Positions 30,017 through 38,463 of a stretch of DNA of 64,000 nucleotides are shown one piece after another (the stretch's first letter is position 1; each line of letters starts with the position of its first letter). Source of the stretch: Marinobacterium rhizophilum DSM 18822 (GTDB taxonomy: Bacteria > Pseudomonadota > Gammaproteobacteria > Pseudomonadales > Balneatricaceae); assembly GCF_000378045.1 (NCBI RefSeq), contig NZ_KB899105.1, positions 62,001 to 126,000 on the forward strand, read 5' to 3'. The notes beneath the pieces were generated by a model. It made no database searches, was not told the DNA's origin, and saw nothing but the letters and a program-made list of their open reading frames with translations. Both the position numbers and the translations under genes were made by a program.

Positions 30017-31318
30017 TTATAAGGACCAAGTGGCAATCTGTGGAAACTTCAACAGCAGACCCAGCACAACCAGCTGTATCAGGATGAAAGGAACCAGCGC
30101 ACCAAAAATGTCCTTGAGCGATATCTCCGCCGGCGCCACGCTCTTCAGATAAAATGCCGCAGGACCAAAGGGCGGGCTGATATAGGACACCTGCATGTTG
30201 ATGGCAAACAGGATGCCGAACCACACAAGGTCAAAGCCCAGCTGGTGCACGATGGGCACGAAGATCGGCAGACAGAGCATGGCGATCCCGATCCAGTCCA
30301 GAAACATCCCCAACAACAGGAAAATCAGCATCATCACCAGAATGATCACCAGCGGGGCCACATCCAGGCCCATAATGGCGGAGGACACGAAGCGGTTACC
30401 GCCCATCAGGTTATAGACACCAACCAGGCAGGCAGCACCGATGCCAATCCAGACGATCATGCCGCAGGTTTCCAGCGTCTGGCTCAGGCTTTCCTTCAGC
30501 ATCGACAGGCTGAATTCACCCCGCAGCTTGACGGCCAGCATAACGGCGGCGGCGCCCATCGAGGCCGCCTCAGTCACCGAGGCGATGCCGCCATAAATAC
30601 TGCCAAGCACCAGGCCGGCAATCACCAGCGGATAGGCCATGCCCTGCACGGCTTCACGCCAGCTCAGTCTGGGTTGATCGTTATGTACCGCGCTATGCGC
30701 ACCACCCATTTCAGGGTAACGCCAGCAGATAAAGATGACATAACACATGTAGGCAGCCATCAGCAGAATGGCGGGCACAAGCGCCGCCTTGAACAGATCG
30801 GCAATCGATACGCTGGAAATCAGGCCATAAATAATCAGCACGATCGACGGCGGGACCATGGTACCCAGCGAGCCGCCGGCACAGACCACACCAATCGCGA
30901 TGCGCTTGTTATAGCCCAGGCGAAGCATTTGCGGCAGTGCGATCACGCCCAGCAGCACAATTTCACCGCCAATAATGCCGGAGATGGCTGCCAGAAAGAA
31001 TGCCACTACCAGCGTCTGAACAGCGACACCACCTGGCAACCGGCCTGAAAAAACCCGCATGGAATTAAACAGGTCCCTGGCCATTCCCGAGCGATCCAGC
31101 AGACCGGCCATAAAGACAAACATGGGTACGGCTACCAGCGAGTACTCCGTAACAAAACCGAAAATGCGGCTTGCCACCAGCGGGATGGCACTCGTGCCAA
31201 ACCAGCCCAGCGTGAATAGTACCGCCACCAGACCCGTAACAAAGGCCAGCGGCAGCCCCAGCACCAGCAAGCCGAATATAGAGGACACAAGCAGGTAGGT
31301 TGCGATTTCAATAGTCAT
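30017..31318 (-). CDS. dctM: TRAP transporter large membrane subunit
   Basis: This is the 433-residue large permease subunit of a tripartite ATP-independent periplasmic transporter, which uses a sodium gradient to move organic acids. About twelve hydrophobic helices span the protein, with the family blocks LVLGLPLAFVTGLVAVLF at the N-terminus, GLLDRSGMARDLFN, GGSLGTMVPPSIVLIIYG and LGMFLDWIGIAMLCLPIFVP. It follows dctQ and dctP on the minus strand. No further gene lies downstream in the operon. Confidence 0.93.
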   Translation of the reverse strand: MTIEIATYLLVSSIFGLLVLGLPLAFVTGLVAVLFTLGWFGTSAIPLVASRIFGFVTEYSLVAVPMFVFMAGLLDRSGMARDLFNSMRVFSGRLPGGVAVQTLVVAFFLAAISGIIGGEIVLLGVIALPQMLRLGYNKRIAIGVVCAGGSLGTMVPPSIVLIIYGLISSVSIADLFKAALVPAILLMAAYMCYVIFICWRYPEMGGAHSAVHNDQPRLSWREAVQGMAYPLVIAGLVLGSIYGGIASVTEAASMGAAAVMLAVKLRGEFSLSMLKESLSQTLETCGMIVWIGIGAACLVGVYNLMGGNRFVSSAIMGLDVAPLVIILVMMLIFLLLGMFLDWIGIAMLCLPIFVPIVHQLGFDLVWFGILFAINMQVSYISPPFGPAAFYLKSVAPAEISLKDIFGALVPFILIQLVVLGLLLKFPQIATWSL

Positions 31319-31344
31319 GGAGCAGTACCCGTATCAGCGACTGG

Positions 31345-31938
31345 TTATTTCTTGTTCTTGAAGTACCCGCAGAAGCGGACGAGCAATTGCAGGGCCATCA
31401 GCACAACAGCCAGCAGGATGACAATCTTGGTAAATGCCGGCAGCGGGGAGTTCCAGGACGAACCTGACGTTTCCAGGCGCCAGTCACCGGTAGGCGCATG
31501 CGTGGCACCATAAGCCAGCACCCAGGCGGCATAGCCAATGGCAACACAAAAGCCGATACCCAGCAGCAGGTTAAGTAACTCCAGCCAGCGGCGTTTTTTC
31601 GCCGGCAACAGATCCAGTAGCACCCGAATCTGAATATGCCGGTTACGCGCCAGTGCATAGGGGCCACCCAGTGCAAAAATCGAGGCCACCAGGAAAATGG
31701 TGGTTTCATGCACCCAGGTGGTCGGTGCATTGAAGACGTAGCGCGAAATTACTTCGAATACACTGATCAGCATGGCAACCAGTACCAGCCAGGCAGCCAG
31801 CTTCCCGGCTTGCTCAACCCGTCGGTCCATGGCGGTAATCTCCTGCTCGGCAACCGGCAGGGCGGTATCCAGCTTGCCGGCGACATGCACGGCAGACTGC
31901 GTATGACTTTCGTCAGACGCGGTGGTGTTATCGTTCAT
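31345..31938 (-). CDS. dctQ: TRAP transporter small membrane subunit
   Basis: The 197-residue protein is the small DctQ-type subunit. After a hydrophilic N-terminal 45 residues it has four helices, with VLVAMLISVFEVISRYVFNAPTTW as the typical first pair and LARNRHIQIRVLLDLLP in the loop. It lies between dctP and dctM, 26 bp before dctM. The hydrophilic N-terminal tail is longer than in most DctQ proteins. Confidence 0.88.
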   Translation of the reverse strand: MNDNTTASDESHTQSAVHVAGKLDTALPVAEQEITAMDRRVEQAGKLAAWLVLVAMLISVFEVISRYVFNAPTTWVHETTIFLVASIFALGGPYALARNRHIQIRVLLDLLPAKKRRWLELLNLLLGIGFCVAIGYAAWVLAYGATHAPTGDWRLETSGSSWNSPLPAFTKIVILLAVVLMALQLLVRFCGYFKNKK

Positions 31939-31956
31939 GATGTAATTCCTGACTCA

Positions 31957-31981
31957 AGCCCCGCCGGCCAGCGGCGGGGCT
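31957..31981 (-). promoter_or_regulatory. Stem-loop between dctP and dctQ
   Basis: AGCCCCGCC pairs exactly with GGCGGGGCT around a 7-nt loop and no T-run follows. Such hairpins often protect the binding-protein message and reduce read-through to the membrane genes. The effect here is inference. Confidence 0.6.
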
Positions 31982-31997
31982 GATATCGCGGGACAGG

Positions 31998-33023
31998 TCA
32001 GAGCAGACCTTTTTCTGTCAGGTACGCCTGGATGGAATCCACAGCGTCTTTGGTATCGGCGTTTTTGCTGCGCCAGGTGTCCCACTCGGAACGCGCAGCG
32101 TTACGGAACTGCACCAGCTCGGCCTCAGACAGCGTCGTGATTGTGACATCACCGGTTTCACGTGCCTTGGCCACCTGTTCCAGATCCTTCTGTTTCAGTT
32201 TGCTGATCAGATTATCGGTGAACTCATCCACCGAGTGCTCCAGCAACGTTTTCTGCTCCTGTGTCAGGCCATCCCAGATAGTCTTGTTTATCGAGATCGA
32301 CTTCATCGGCAGCGAATGGAATCCGGGATAGGCCGCGAAGGGCGCGTACTTGTGGTAACCCTGGCTGTAGTTCGTCGAGAACACGGTGTAATCGGCCGCA
32401 TCAATCACGCCCTTTTCCAGCGCCGTGAACACCTCTGAGCCCGGCAGGTTTACCGGTGCGGCTCCGACCAGTGAGAAAATGTTGGAGACCATGCCTTCAG
32501 GCGCACGAATCTTGAGCCCCTTGAAATCGCTCAGATGCTCGATCTTGCGCTTGCTGATCAGGGCCTCGGCGCCTACCGCACCGGCACGGATCAAATGCAC
32601 ATTGTAGGGCTCCACCAGCTTGTTATAGCGGGTTTCACCGCCGGCATTACGCATGTAGTCCAGAAACTGATAGGGATCAGACCAGGCGCCGACCATATTG
32701 CCATAAATGGCAAAGGCCGGATTCTTGCCAGAAAAGTACCCTGGATCACTGATATGCCCCTGCAGGATTCCAGCCCCGACGGCTTCCAGCGTTTCCCCAT
32801 TGCCAACGATAGCGCCGCCCGGCAGGATCTCGATGTTGATCTCACCCTGGGTTTCGTCGGCCACCGAGCGCGCCCATTCCTGCGCGATGCCATACTCATC
32901 ATCACCGGCATTGACATTGATTTGGAATGTCCAGTCTTGGGCGGCAGCAGCTGTCGAGCTCAGGAGACAAGCAGCTGTCAGGGCCAAAAATCCCGGGATC
33001 ATGGGTGTATTGAGCAGTTTCAT
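31998..33023 (-). CDS. dctP: TRAP transporter periplasmic binding protein
   Basis: The 341-residue protein is the periplasmic solute receptor. It has a Sec signal peptide (about residues 1-28, ending STAAAA), then the DctP fold. The conserved ligand-site region LKIRAPEGMVSNIFSLVGAAPVNLPGSEVFTALEKG, split here by its parts LKIRAPEGM (Arg for the carboxylate) and LPGSEVFTALEKGVID, lies at about 170-210. It is the first gene of dctP-dctQ-dctM and diverges from a LysR regulator. The substrate is probably a carboxylate but is not identifiable. Confidence 0.9.
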   Translation of the reverse strand: MKLLNTPMIPGFLALTAACLLSSTAAAAQDWTFQINVNAGDDEYGIAQEWARSVADETQGEINIEILPGGAIVGNGETLEAVGAGILQGHISDPGYFSGKNPAFAIYGNMVGAWSDPYQFLDYMRNAGGETRYNKLVEPYNVHLIRAGAVGAEALISKRKIEHLSDFKGLKIRAPEGMVSNIFSLVGAAPVNLPGSEVFTALEKGVIDAADYTVFSTNYSQGYHKYAPFAAYPGFHSLPMKSISINKTIWDGLTQEQKTLLEHSVDEFTDNLISKLKQKDLEQVAKARETGDVTITTLSEAELVQFRNAARSEWDTWRSKNADTKDAVDSIQAYLTEKGLL

Positions 33024-33152
33024 GCAATTCTCCGTTTGTTTTTGTTATGCACAATCACGCCAGTCTTCGTATGTCGCGACTACCAGTACACGGCAAGCGA
33101 ATCAACGAGGAGCAAGTGGCTCAAGGCTAAACAGCTTCGATATACTTAACAA

Positions 33153-33190
33153 ATACCAAATATCGGTATAAATATATTCATTTGAATATA
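33153..33190. promoter_or_regulatory. LysR-type operator candidates between dctP and the regulator
   Basis: ATACC-N7-GGTAT (33153-33169) has the T-N11-A form of LysR boxes. Right after it TATATTCA-TT-TGAATATA (33173-33190) is a perfect 18-bp palindrome. Both lie in the divergent promoter region and are good candidates for autoregulation and TRAP control. Confidence 0.5.
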
Positions 33191-33191
33191 C

Positions 33192-34187
33192 ATGGTATGC
33201 GTAACAGCGGAGATTCCCTTGAAGTCAGTGAACGCGAACTGGTTTATCCGGGCCAGATTGAAGCAGCGCCATCTGCTGGTATTGGCAGCCTTGGGTGACA
33301 CCTGCAATCTGAAACACGCCGCCGACGGGCTGGGCATTTCCCAGCCGGCGATTTCCAAGCTTCTGAAAGAACTCGAAGATGCCCTGGATGTGCAGCTATT
33401 CGAACGTCAAGCCCGGGGTGTGATACCGACCCCCTACGGTGAAACCATGATTCGCCACGCGCGCCATCTGCTAAGCACCCTGGACGGCGCCTATGCAGAA
33501 ATCAATGCCATGCGCCACGGACAAAGCGGACAAGTCCGTCTGGGCACGATACTGACGCCCTGTGCTGACCTGATTCCAGAAACGCTGAACAAGGTACGCA
33601 GATCCCATCCGGATCTGGAAATAAGCATTCAGACCGGCTCCAGTGAGCAGCTGCTGGCGGCACTCGATGACGGCGAGCTGGACATTCTGGTGGCGCGTTA
33701 TATCGACAAGCAGAACCAATACAGTTTTCATTATGAACCCATGTACCAGGAGCCCATCAATGTGTGCGCGCGTGCAGGTCACCCGCTGATCCGTGCGGGT
33801 CGCCGCCTGTCACCTGCCGACCTGCAGCACGAAGACTGGGTACTGCCACCCGGCGGCAGTGTGATGCGGGCAGAATTCGAAGCCCTGTTCTACCGTGCCG
33901 CCATGTTGCCGCCAACGCGCATTGTGACCGCCGAGAACCTGCTGATAATCACCAATCTGCTGGAGCAGAACAATATGCTGACACTGCTGCCCGAGGGAGT
34001 CGTGCAACACTACATGCGGTATAAGCTGCTGACCCAGGTGCCGCTGGAAACCGACGTTCAAAAGGATCTGGACCGGAATCTGGCCCCTTACGGGCTTATC
34101 GTGCGCGACAAAACGGTACTCTCACCGGCAGGCAAGGCCGTGCTGGAGGCTCTGCGCCAAGGCAAGAACAACCGCTATCCGGGATAA
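33192..34187 (+). CDS. LysR family transcriptional regulator
   Basis: The product is a LysR-type regulator with an N-terminal winged helix (LKQRHLLVLAALGDTCNLKHAADGLGISQPAISKLLKELE, whose core is AADGLGISQPAISK) and an inducer-binding domain. PPGGSVMRAEFEALF lies in the effector pocket. The start is uncertain. The ATG at 33192 touches a perfect palindrome and lacks a ribosome site, while a TTG at 33219 has GGAG 6 nt upstream and would give 322 residues. Divergent placement implies control of the dctPQM genes. Confidence 0.88.
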   Translation: MVCVTAEIPLKSVNANWFIRARLKQRHLLVLAALGDTCNLKHAADGLGISQPAISKLLKELEDALDVQLFERQARGVIPTPYGETMIRHARHLLSTLDGAYAEINAMRHGQSGQVRLGTILTPCADLIPETLNKVRRSHPDLEISIQTGSSEQLLAALDDGELDILVARYIDKQNQYSFHYEPMYQEPINVCARAGHPLIRAGRRLSPADLQHEDWVLPPGGSVMRAEFEALFYRAAMLPPTRIVTAENLLIITNLLEQNNMLTLLPEGVVQHYMRYKLLTQVPLETDVQKDLDRNLAPYGLIVRDKTVLSPAGKAVLEALRQGKNNRYPG

Positions 34188-34400
34188 GACAGCAGCCTGA
34201 TACGCCGCCGTTTAAATGACCGGACGCTGGGGTCCTGGCGCGACACCAGGCCCTGCATCACCAGAGGCGTTGGCCGCTGCGCTAGGAAGGAACCTGGAGC
34301 CCCCCCAGAGGCGGCACCTGATGTGCGATCGTTCCGCTGGAGGTGCCATTCTGCTATCTTAGCTGCCTATTACCTACCCCACGGACACGGAGTCACCGTC

Positions 34401-35804
34401 GTGCAGACACCCGCCCCAGAGACGCTGTTCAATCCTGTTAGTGTCGACAGACCGGACCGGTTTGACCTGACGCTCTGGAACCTTCCGGATGTGCGTAACA
34501 ATCTCCTGGCATTCTGGTCACCCAAGTCCTACCGTGCCCGCAGCCTGTCGTTCAAGCTGCTGAATCAGCCGTATTTTGTCTGTAACTCGCCCGATACCGT
34601 GCGGCGGGTATTTCTGGACCGGCATGATAATTACGATAAAAAGAGCCCCCAGATGCGCCATGCGCTTGAGCCTCTGCTCGGCGACGGACTTTTTGTCAAT
34701 GATGGGGAGCTGTGGAAAAAGCGCCGTGCCGCCTGCTCGCCGCCTTTTGAAAGGGAGTTTCTGCCCGGCTTCGGCGAAATCATGTCGGCCTCGGCCACGG
34801 AAATGGCCGAAAGCTGGGCACAAAAGCCGGATGGGGCCACGATCGACGTGCTTAACGAGATGGCGCGCCTGACCGCGCAGATCATTGGCCGCACCGTTTT
34901 CGGCGATGACGTGTCCGATGCCGATGCCGCCCAGGTGGTCAGCGGCTTTACCGACTACCAGCATACGATTAACCAGCTCGACCTGGCGGACACCTTCGGC
35001 ATTCCACTGCTGAAAAGATTCACCAATCCGTGGCGCCGCAAGAAGGCAGCCAAAGCCGCTGCCCAGGTCCATAAGGTCATCGACCAGATCATCGAACGCT
35101 ATCAGCGCGGCGAAAAACCCGACCGGCTGACACTGCTGTCGGTACTGCTGGATGGCGATGTGGGCACCTCCGGCAAGGGTGGCTGCCCGCTGCATGCCGA
35201 GGCGGCCCGTAACGAGGCGATCGTCATGTTCATGGCCGGACACGAAACAACGGCCAATGCGCTCAGCTGGGCCTGGTACCTGCTGGATGGCTGCGAGCGA
35301 TCCCGGGACAAGATGTATGCCGAAATTGACAGCGTGTTGCAGGGACGGGCTCCCGGCTTTGACGACGTGGCCAACCTGCCCTTTACCCGCGCGGTATTTG
35401 AAGAAGCCCTCAGGCTATACCCGCCGGTACCGCTGCTGAGCCGGCAGGCACGTGAAGAGGACGAAATACGCGGCAGAAAAATCAAGCCCGGCACCATCAT
35501 GCTGGCGGTTCCCTGGCTGCTGCACCGCCATGAGCTGGAATGGGAGGCCCCTGAAGCCTTCTGGCCCGAACGCTTCCTGCCGGGCGCCCCGCGCCCGGAC
35601 AAGTTTGTGTATATTCCTTTCAGTGTCGGCCCACGTGTCTGTCTTGGCCTGCGCTTCGGACTGACCGAAGGAGTGCTCTGCCTGGCAACGCTGGCACAGC
35701 GCTATCGCCTGCGGCTGCCAAAAGATCACAAAGTCGAAATCGAATGCCGCCTGACCCTCAGGCCCAAGGGCGGCCTGCCGATGGTGCTTGAGAAAAGAGG
35801 CTGA
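34401..35804 (+). CDS. Cytochrome P450
   Basis: This is a soluble-type cytochrome P450 monooxygenase. The I-helix AGHETTANALSWAWYLL, the K-helix EALRLYPPVPLLSRQA (ExxR), and the heme loop FSVGPRVCLGLRFG with the Cys ligand are all present. The GTG at 34401 has GGAG 8 nt upstream and gives 467 residues; a longer ATG reading begins in sequence without conservation. Its stop is about 180 bp before the glycosyltransferase start on the same strand. No ferredoxin or reductase gene is adjacent, so redox partners must be elsewhere. The PERF-like element is WPERFLPG. Substrate unknown; fatty acids or terpenoids are plausible. Confidence 0.9.
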   Translation: MQTPAPETLFNPVSVDRPDRFDLTLWNLPDVRNNLLAFWSPKSYRARSLSFKLLNQPYFVCNSPDTVRRVFLDRHDNYDKKSPQMRHALEPLLGDGLFVNDGELWKKRRAACSPPFEREFLPGFGEIMSASATEMAESWAQKPDGATIDVLNEMARLTAQIIGRTVFGDDVSDADAAQVVSGFTDYQHTINQLDLADTFGIPLLKRFTNPWRRKKAAKAAAQVHKVIDQIIERYQRGEKPDRLTLLSVLLDGDVGTSGKGGCPLHAEAARNEAIVMFMAGHETTANALSWAWYLLDGCERSRDKMYAEIDSVLQGRAPGFDDVANLPFTRAVFEEALRLYPPVPLLSRQAREEDEIRGRKIKPGTIMLAVPWLLHRHELEWEAPEAFWPERFLPGAPRPDKFVYIPFSVGPRVCLGLRFGLTEGVLCLATLAQRYRLRLPKDHKVEIECRLTLRPKGGLPMVLEKRG

Positions 35805-35985
35805 CAGCTGCGCCCCAAGGCGCCTTCCTTTTAGTGTATCAGTGCGAATCAGGCTCGCTGTATCAGCCCGTCGACAGATAAAGACGCAGCAGGCAGGCGC
35901 ATTAAAAAAATCCCGCAAAACCACCCGACTTGCACGGTACCTGATGGTAAGCGCAGGCACATCCCCAGATGTAGAGGTTAGATTT

Positions 35986-37374
35986 GTGACGCAAAACACG
36001 ACCACTGACACCTTCAAGCACATCCTGCTGGTGACCATCGGCACGCTCGGCGATGTGCTGCCCTTTCTGGTCATTGGTCGTCACCTCCAGCAACAGGGGC
36101 TCAGCGTCACCATCGCCACTCACGAGCATTACCGGGACAAGGCCGTGGCCTACGGACTCGCGTTCGAAGCCATTGCCGACACCGATCTGCAGCAATTCTC
36201 GTCGCACGAACATGCGTGGCATCCGGAACTGGGCGTGAGCGTCGCCGTGGACAAACTGCTGCTGCCCATGCTGAAACCGGTATTCGAGCTCACTCAACGC
36301 CTGGCGCTGCAGCCCGATGTATTAACCCTCGCCCACCCCCATGCCCTGGGGGCCCGTATCGCACAGGATCTGCACGGCTTTCCGATGTGGACCCTGTATC
36401 CCAGCGCCTGGCTGTTCCAGAGTGTGCATGCACGCCAGGCGTATCCCCGCGTCAACATGAGCTCGACAAGCACGCCGGGCAACGTGCCCGTGCGGTATCG
36501 CCTGATGGACTGGCTGGCAGATCGTGTACTGGGCAAGGCGGAACTCAAGCCGGGCATACTGATAGGCAGGAAAAGGCCCCTGTGGGAACGACGTTTGGGG
36601 CGCTCCATGTTTAGGCGCGTCTCAGACGATATGCTCGCAAAGCCGGTCAATAATCTGCGTCAGCGGGTCGGGCTGCCCAAGATACAGGGCGTCCTGACGA
36701 CCTGGTGCCACTCACCGCAAAAGGCGGTCGGGCTGTTCCCCTCCTGGTATGCCCAGCCCCAGATAGACTGGCCCCGGAATCACCTGCTGAGCGGCTTTGT
36801 CGAAGCCAGGTCCAGTGCAGCCTTGCCGGAAGACCTGCAGGCCTTCCTTGATGCCGGTGAGGCTCCCATCGTATTTACCTTTGGCTCGGAGAAGCTGGAT
36901 AACAGTGCAGCCTTTAAGGCGGCGACGGATGCATGCCGGGGGCTGGGAATACGTGCCGTGTTTATCAGCGCGGATGACGCCGATGTGCCCGCAGAACAGA
37001 GCGGGGATATTTTCTTCGTTCGCTTTGCACCGTTCGACGCCCTGTTCCAGCACATCCGCTGCGTCGTCCACCATGGCGGCATGGGGACGGCCTCTGCCGC
37101 TCTGCGTGCCGGCATTCCGCAATTGCTGGTGCCTTACAGCTATGATCAGCCTGACAATGCCGTACGCCTGCGCGGCCTGGGCGTCGGTATCACCCTGGCA
37201 CCGGGGCTGTTCGATACCGAGCACCTGGTCGCAACCATTCGCGAGCTGATCACCTGCGAAACGGTGCAGGAAAATTGCCGCCGCTACGCCCAGTGCATTC
37301 GCAACGATAATGCGCTTGAGGTCATCACCCGCGAAATATCGACCGCAACTGACGATCGCAACTGTCTATCGTAG
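35986..37374 (+). CDS. GT1-family glycosyltransferase (MGT/rhamnosyltransferase-like)
   Basis: This enzyme of about 462 residues transfers a nucleotide-activated sugar to a small lipophilic acceptor. The N-terminal acceptor fold starts HILLVTIGTLGDVLPFLVIG. The donor site is the GT1 signature HHGGMGTASAALRAGIPQLL followed by VPYSYDQPDNAVRLRGLGVG (about 365-400). The GTG at 35986 has GAGG 8 nt upstream; an in-frame ATG at 35944 has no ribosome site. Together with the P450 it suggests a hydroxylated and then glycosylated lipid or terpenoid. The 3' end is repeated 16.6 kb away (53925-54000), so the locus was split by an insertion. Confidence 0.85.
   Translation: MTQNTTTDTFKHILLVTIGTLGDVLPFLVIGRHLQQQGLSVTIATHEHYRDKAVAYGLAFEAIADTDLQQFSSHEHAWHPELGVSVAVDKLLLPMLKPVFELTQRLALQPDVLTLAHPHALGARIAQDLHGFPMWTLYPSAWLFQSVHARQAYPRVNMSSTSTPGNVPVRYRLMDWLADRVLGKAELKPGILIGRKRPLWERRLGRSMFRRVSDDMLAKPVNNLRQRVGLPKIQGVLTTWCHSPQKAVGLFPSWYAQPQIDWPRNHLLSGFVEARSSAALPEDLQAFLDAGEAPIVFTFGSEKLDNSAAFKAATDACRGLGIRAVFISADDADVPAEQSGDIFFVRFAPFDALFQHIRCVVHHGGMGTASAALRAGIPQLLVPYSYDQPDNAVRLRGLGVGITLAPGLFDTEHLVATIRELITCETVQENCRRYAQCIRNDNALEVITREISTATDDRNCLS
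37295..37340 (+). repeat. Left copy of island-flanking direct repeat (inside glycosyltransferase 3' end)
   Basis: The first 32 bases, from GCATTCGCAACGATAATGCG on, match 53925-53956 exactly, and similarity continues to about 46 bases with two changes. The copies are in the same orientation and 16,630 bp apart, outside both IS3-family remnants. Confidence 0.85.
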
Positions 37375-37424
37375 AACGGCCGTCAGCATGACCGGATAAA
37401 GCGAGGTTCGGCCAAGCGATGCGG

Positions 37425-37532
37425 TCAGACCAATGGTTTCGATCTATTGCGGGCAGCCATCACAGCCTGACAGATACCCATTGTGCCGACCACAAGGCTC
37501 AGCAGTGTTTTACAGAACTTACCTCGCTGCAT
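37425..37532 (-). CDS. Small ORF encoding a signal-peptide-like 35-residue peptide
   Basis: A minus-strand reading frame of 35 codons begins at an ATG with AAGGAG 5 nt upstream. The peptide has a basic start (MQRGKFCK), a hydrophobic core (TLLSLVVGTMGICQAV) and an Ala-rich cleavage-like site (MAA). It looks like the 5' end of a secreted-protein gene that was cut off by rearrangement. It lies between the glycosyltransferase and the IS3 remnant. It could also be a real small membrane peptide. Confidence 0.4.
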   Translation of the reverse strand: MQRGKFCKTLLSLVVGTMGICQAVMAARNRSKPLV

Positions 37533-37562
37533 AAAAACTCCTTTTACTTTTGATTATTAACT

Positions 37563-37920
37563 TGGCGAACAAAGCCGATGAAGGTCCGAATAGACAACGG
37601 GCCGGAATTCATTTCATTGGCGCTGGCTGAATGGACTGAATGGGCCGAAAACAACAACGTTGCACTGGGGTTCATCGAGCCGGGCAAGCCGATACAGAAT
37701 TCATATATCGAGCGCTGCAACCGAACCTGCCGCCATGAGGTGTGGGACTATTATATCTCCAGTACCCTGACCGAGGTGCGAGATATCACCGAGAAGTCGC
37801 TCATCGAATACAACCACGAAAGACGACATGAGTCACTGGGCGAATTGTCGCCATGAACCTTACTGGCTCAACATAACGACCGGATCAACTCTAATAATAA
37901 CTGGTACTAAAACAGGGAGG
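37563..37920 (+). pseudogene. IS3-family transposase remnant
   Basis: The frame WRTKPMKVRIDNGPEFISLA contains the second Asp of an IS3 DDE transposase, and EYNHERRHESLGELSP is its C-terminus. The final Glu region lies in PIQNSYIERCNRTCR. The N-terminal half and OrfA are missing. The end sequence ACTAAAACAGGGAGG matches the remnant at 19034-19187, which is in the opposite orientation. Confidence 0.8.
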
Positions 37921-38212
37921 TTTACAAAGCCTCTTTCTTCTCAAACTGTCAAAAATGGAACAGCCTCGAATAAAAATTCTGAAAAATATACCGCATAAAA
38001 CCGTCTCTAGTTAGAGACAGATCTTCATCGTTCTGAGACCGACTTAATATTACTGAACTTTGAAATTTCATGTTAATTCGCTTTTATTACGGCCATAGGA
38101 AACAAATGAAATAATCCATTAACGCGCGACTATCATTGTCACCCCGCAAGTGTGACATAAACTTATTCGCTCTCACGAGCAGTCGACTAACTCTCCCCTC
38201 GAGCGGTAGTTG

Positions 38213-38298
38213 AACTGAAAATGGCAAAACCATCGAGAGGTGGTGACGCAAAGTTTCCGGTCTTACGGACTATTCCGACGATAGCGGGACCGCCAGTT
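38213..38298 (+). ncRNA. GEMM-I cyclic di-GMP riboswitch upstream of gspC
   Basis: The segment has the GEMM-I architecture. Closing stem AACTG/CAGTT with GGC/GCC encloses GGCAAAACCATC, a GAGA tetraloop and GGTGGTGACGCAAAG, then a second arm TTTCCGGTC with GATAGCGGGACCGCC. The GNRA tetraloop, the ACGCAAAG joint and the final AGCGGGACC are diagnostic. The two G residues before CAAA match the c-di-GMP rather than the cGAMP form, as far as I can align by eye. It lies 165 bp before gspC and should control the whole secretion operon. Whether c-di-GMP switches it on or off is not evident. Confidence 0.88.
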
Positions 38299-38463
38299 AT
38301 GAATACCGACACGTTTTCATCTTCGCGTTCTTGTATTGCCTGACGACAAACCGGCCCAGGCCCTCGGTCACATCTTAAGACTTACGCTACAAGAATCGAG
38401 CAGCCCTCGCCAAGGGCCGCCCAACTGTATTTTCAGACCCCAACGGAATCGCGAGTCCCCACC

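Noticed and set aside
38213-38298. cGAMP-type (GEMM-Ib) specificity for the riboswitches
   Set aside because: By eye both aptamers keep G at the position changed to A in cGAMP-binding RNAs. The assignment still needs a proper alignment.
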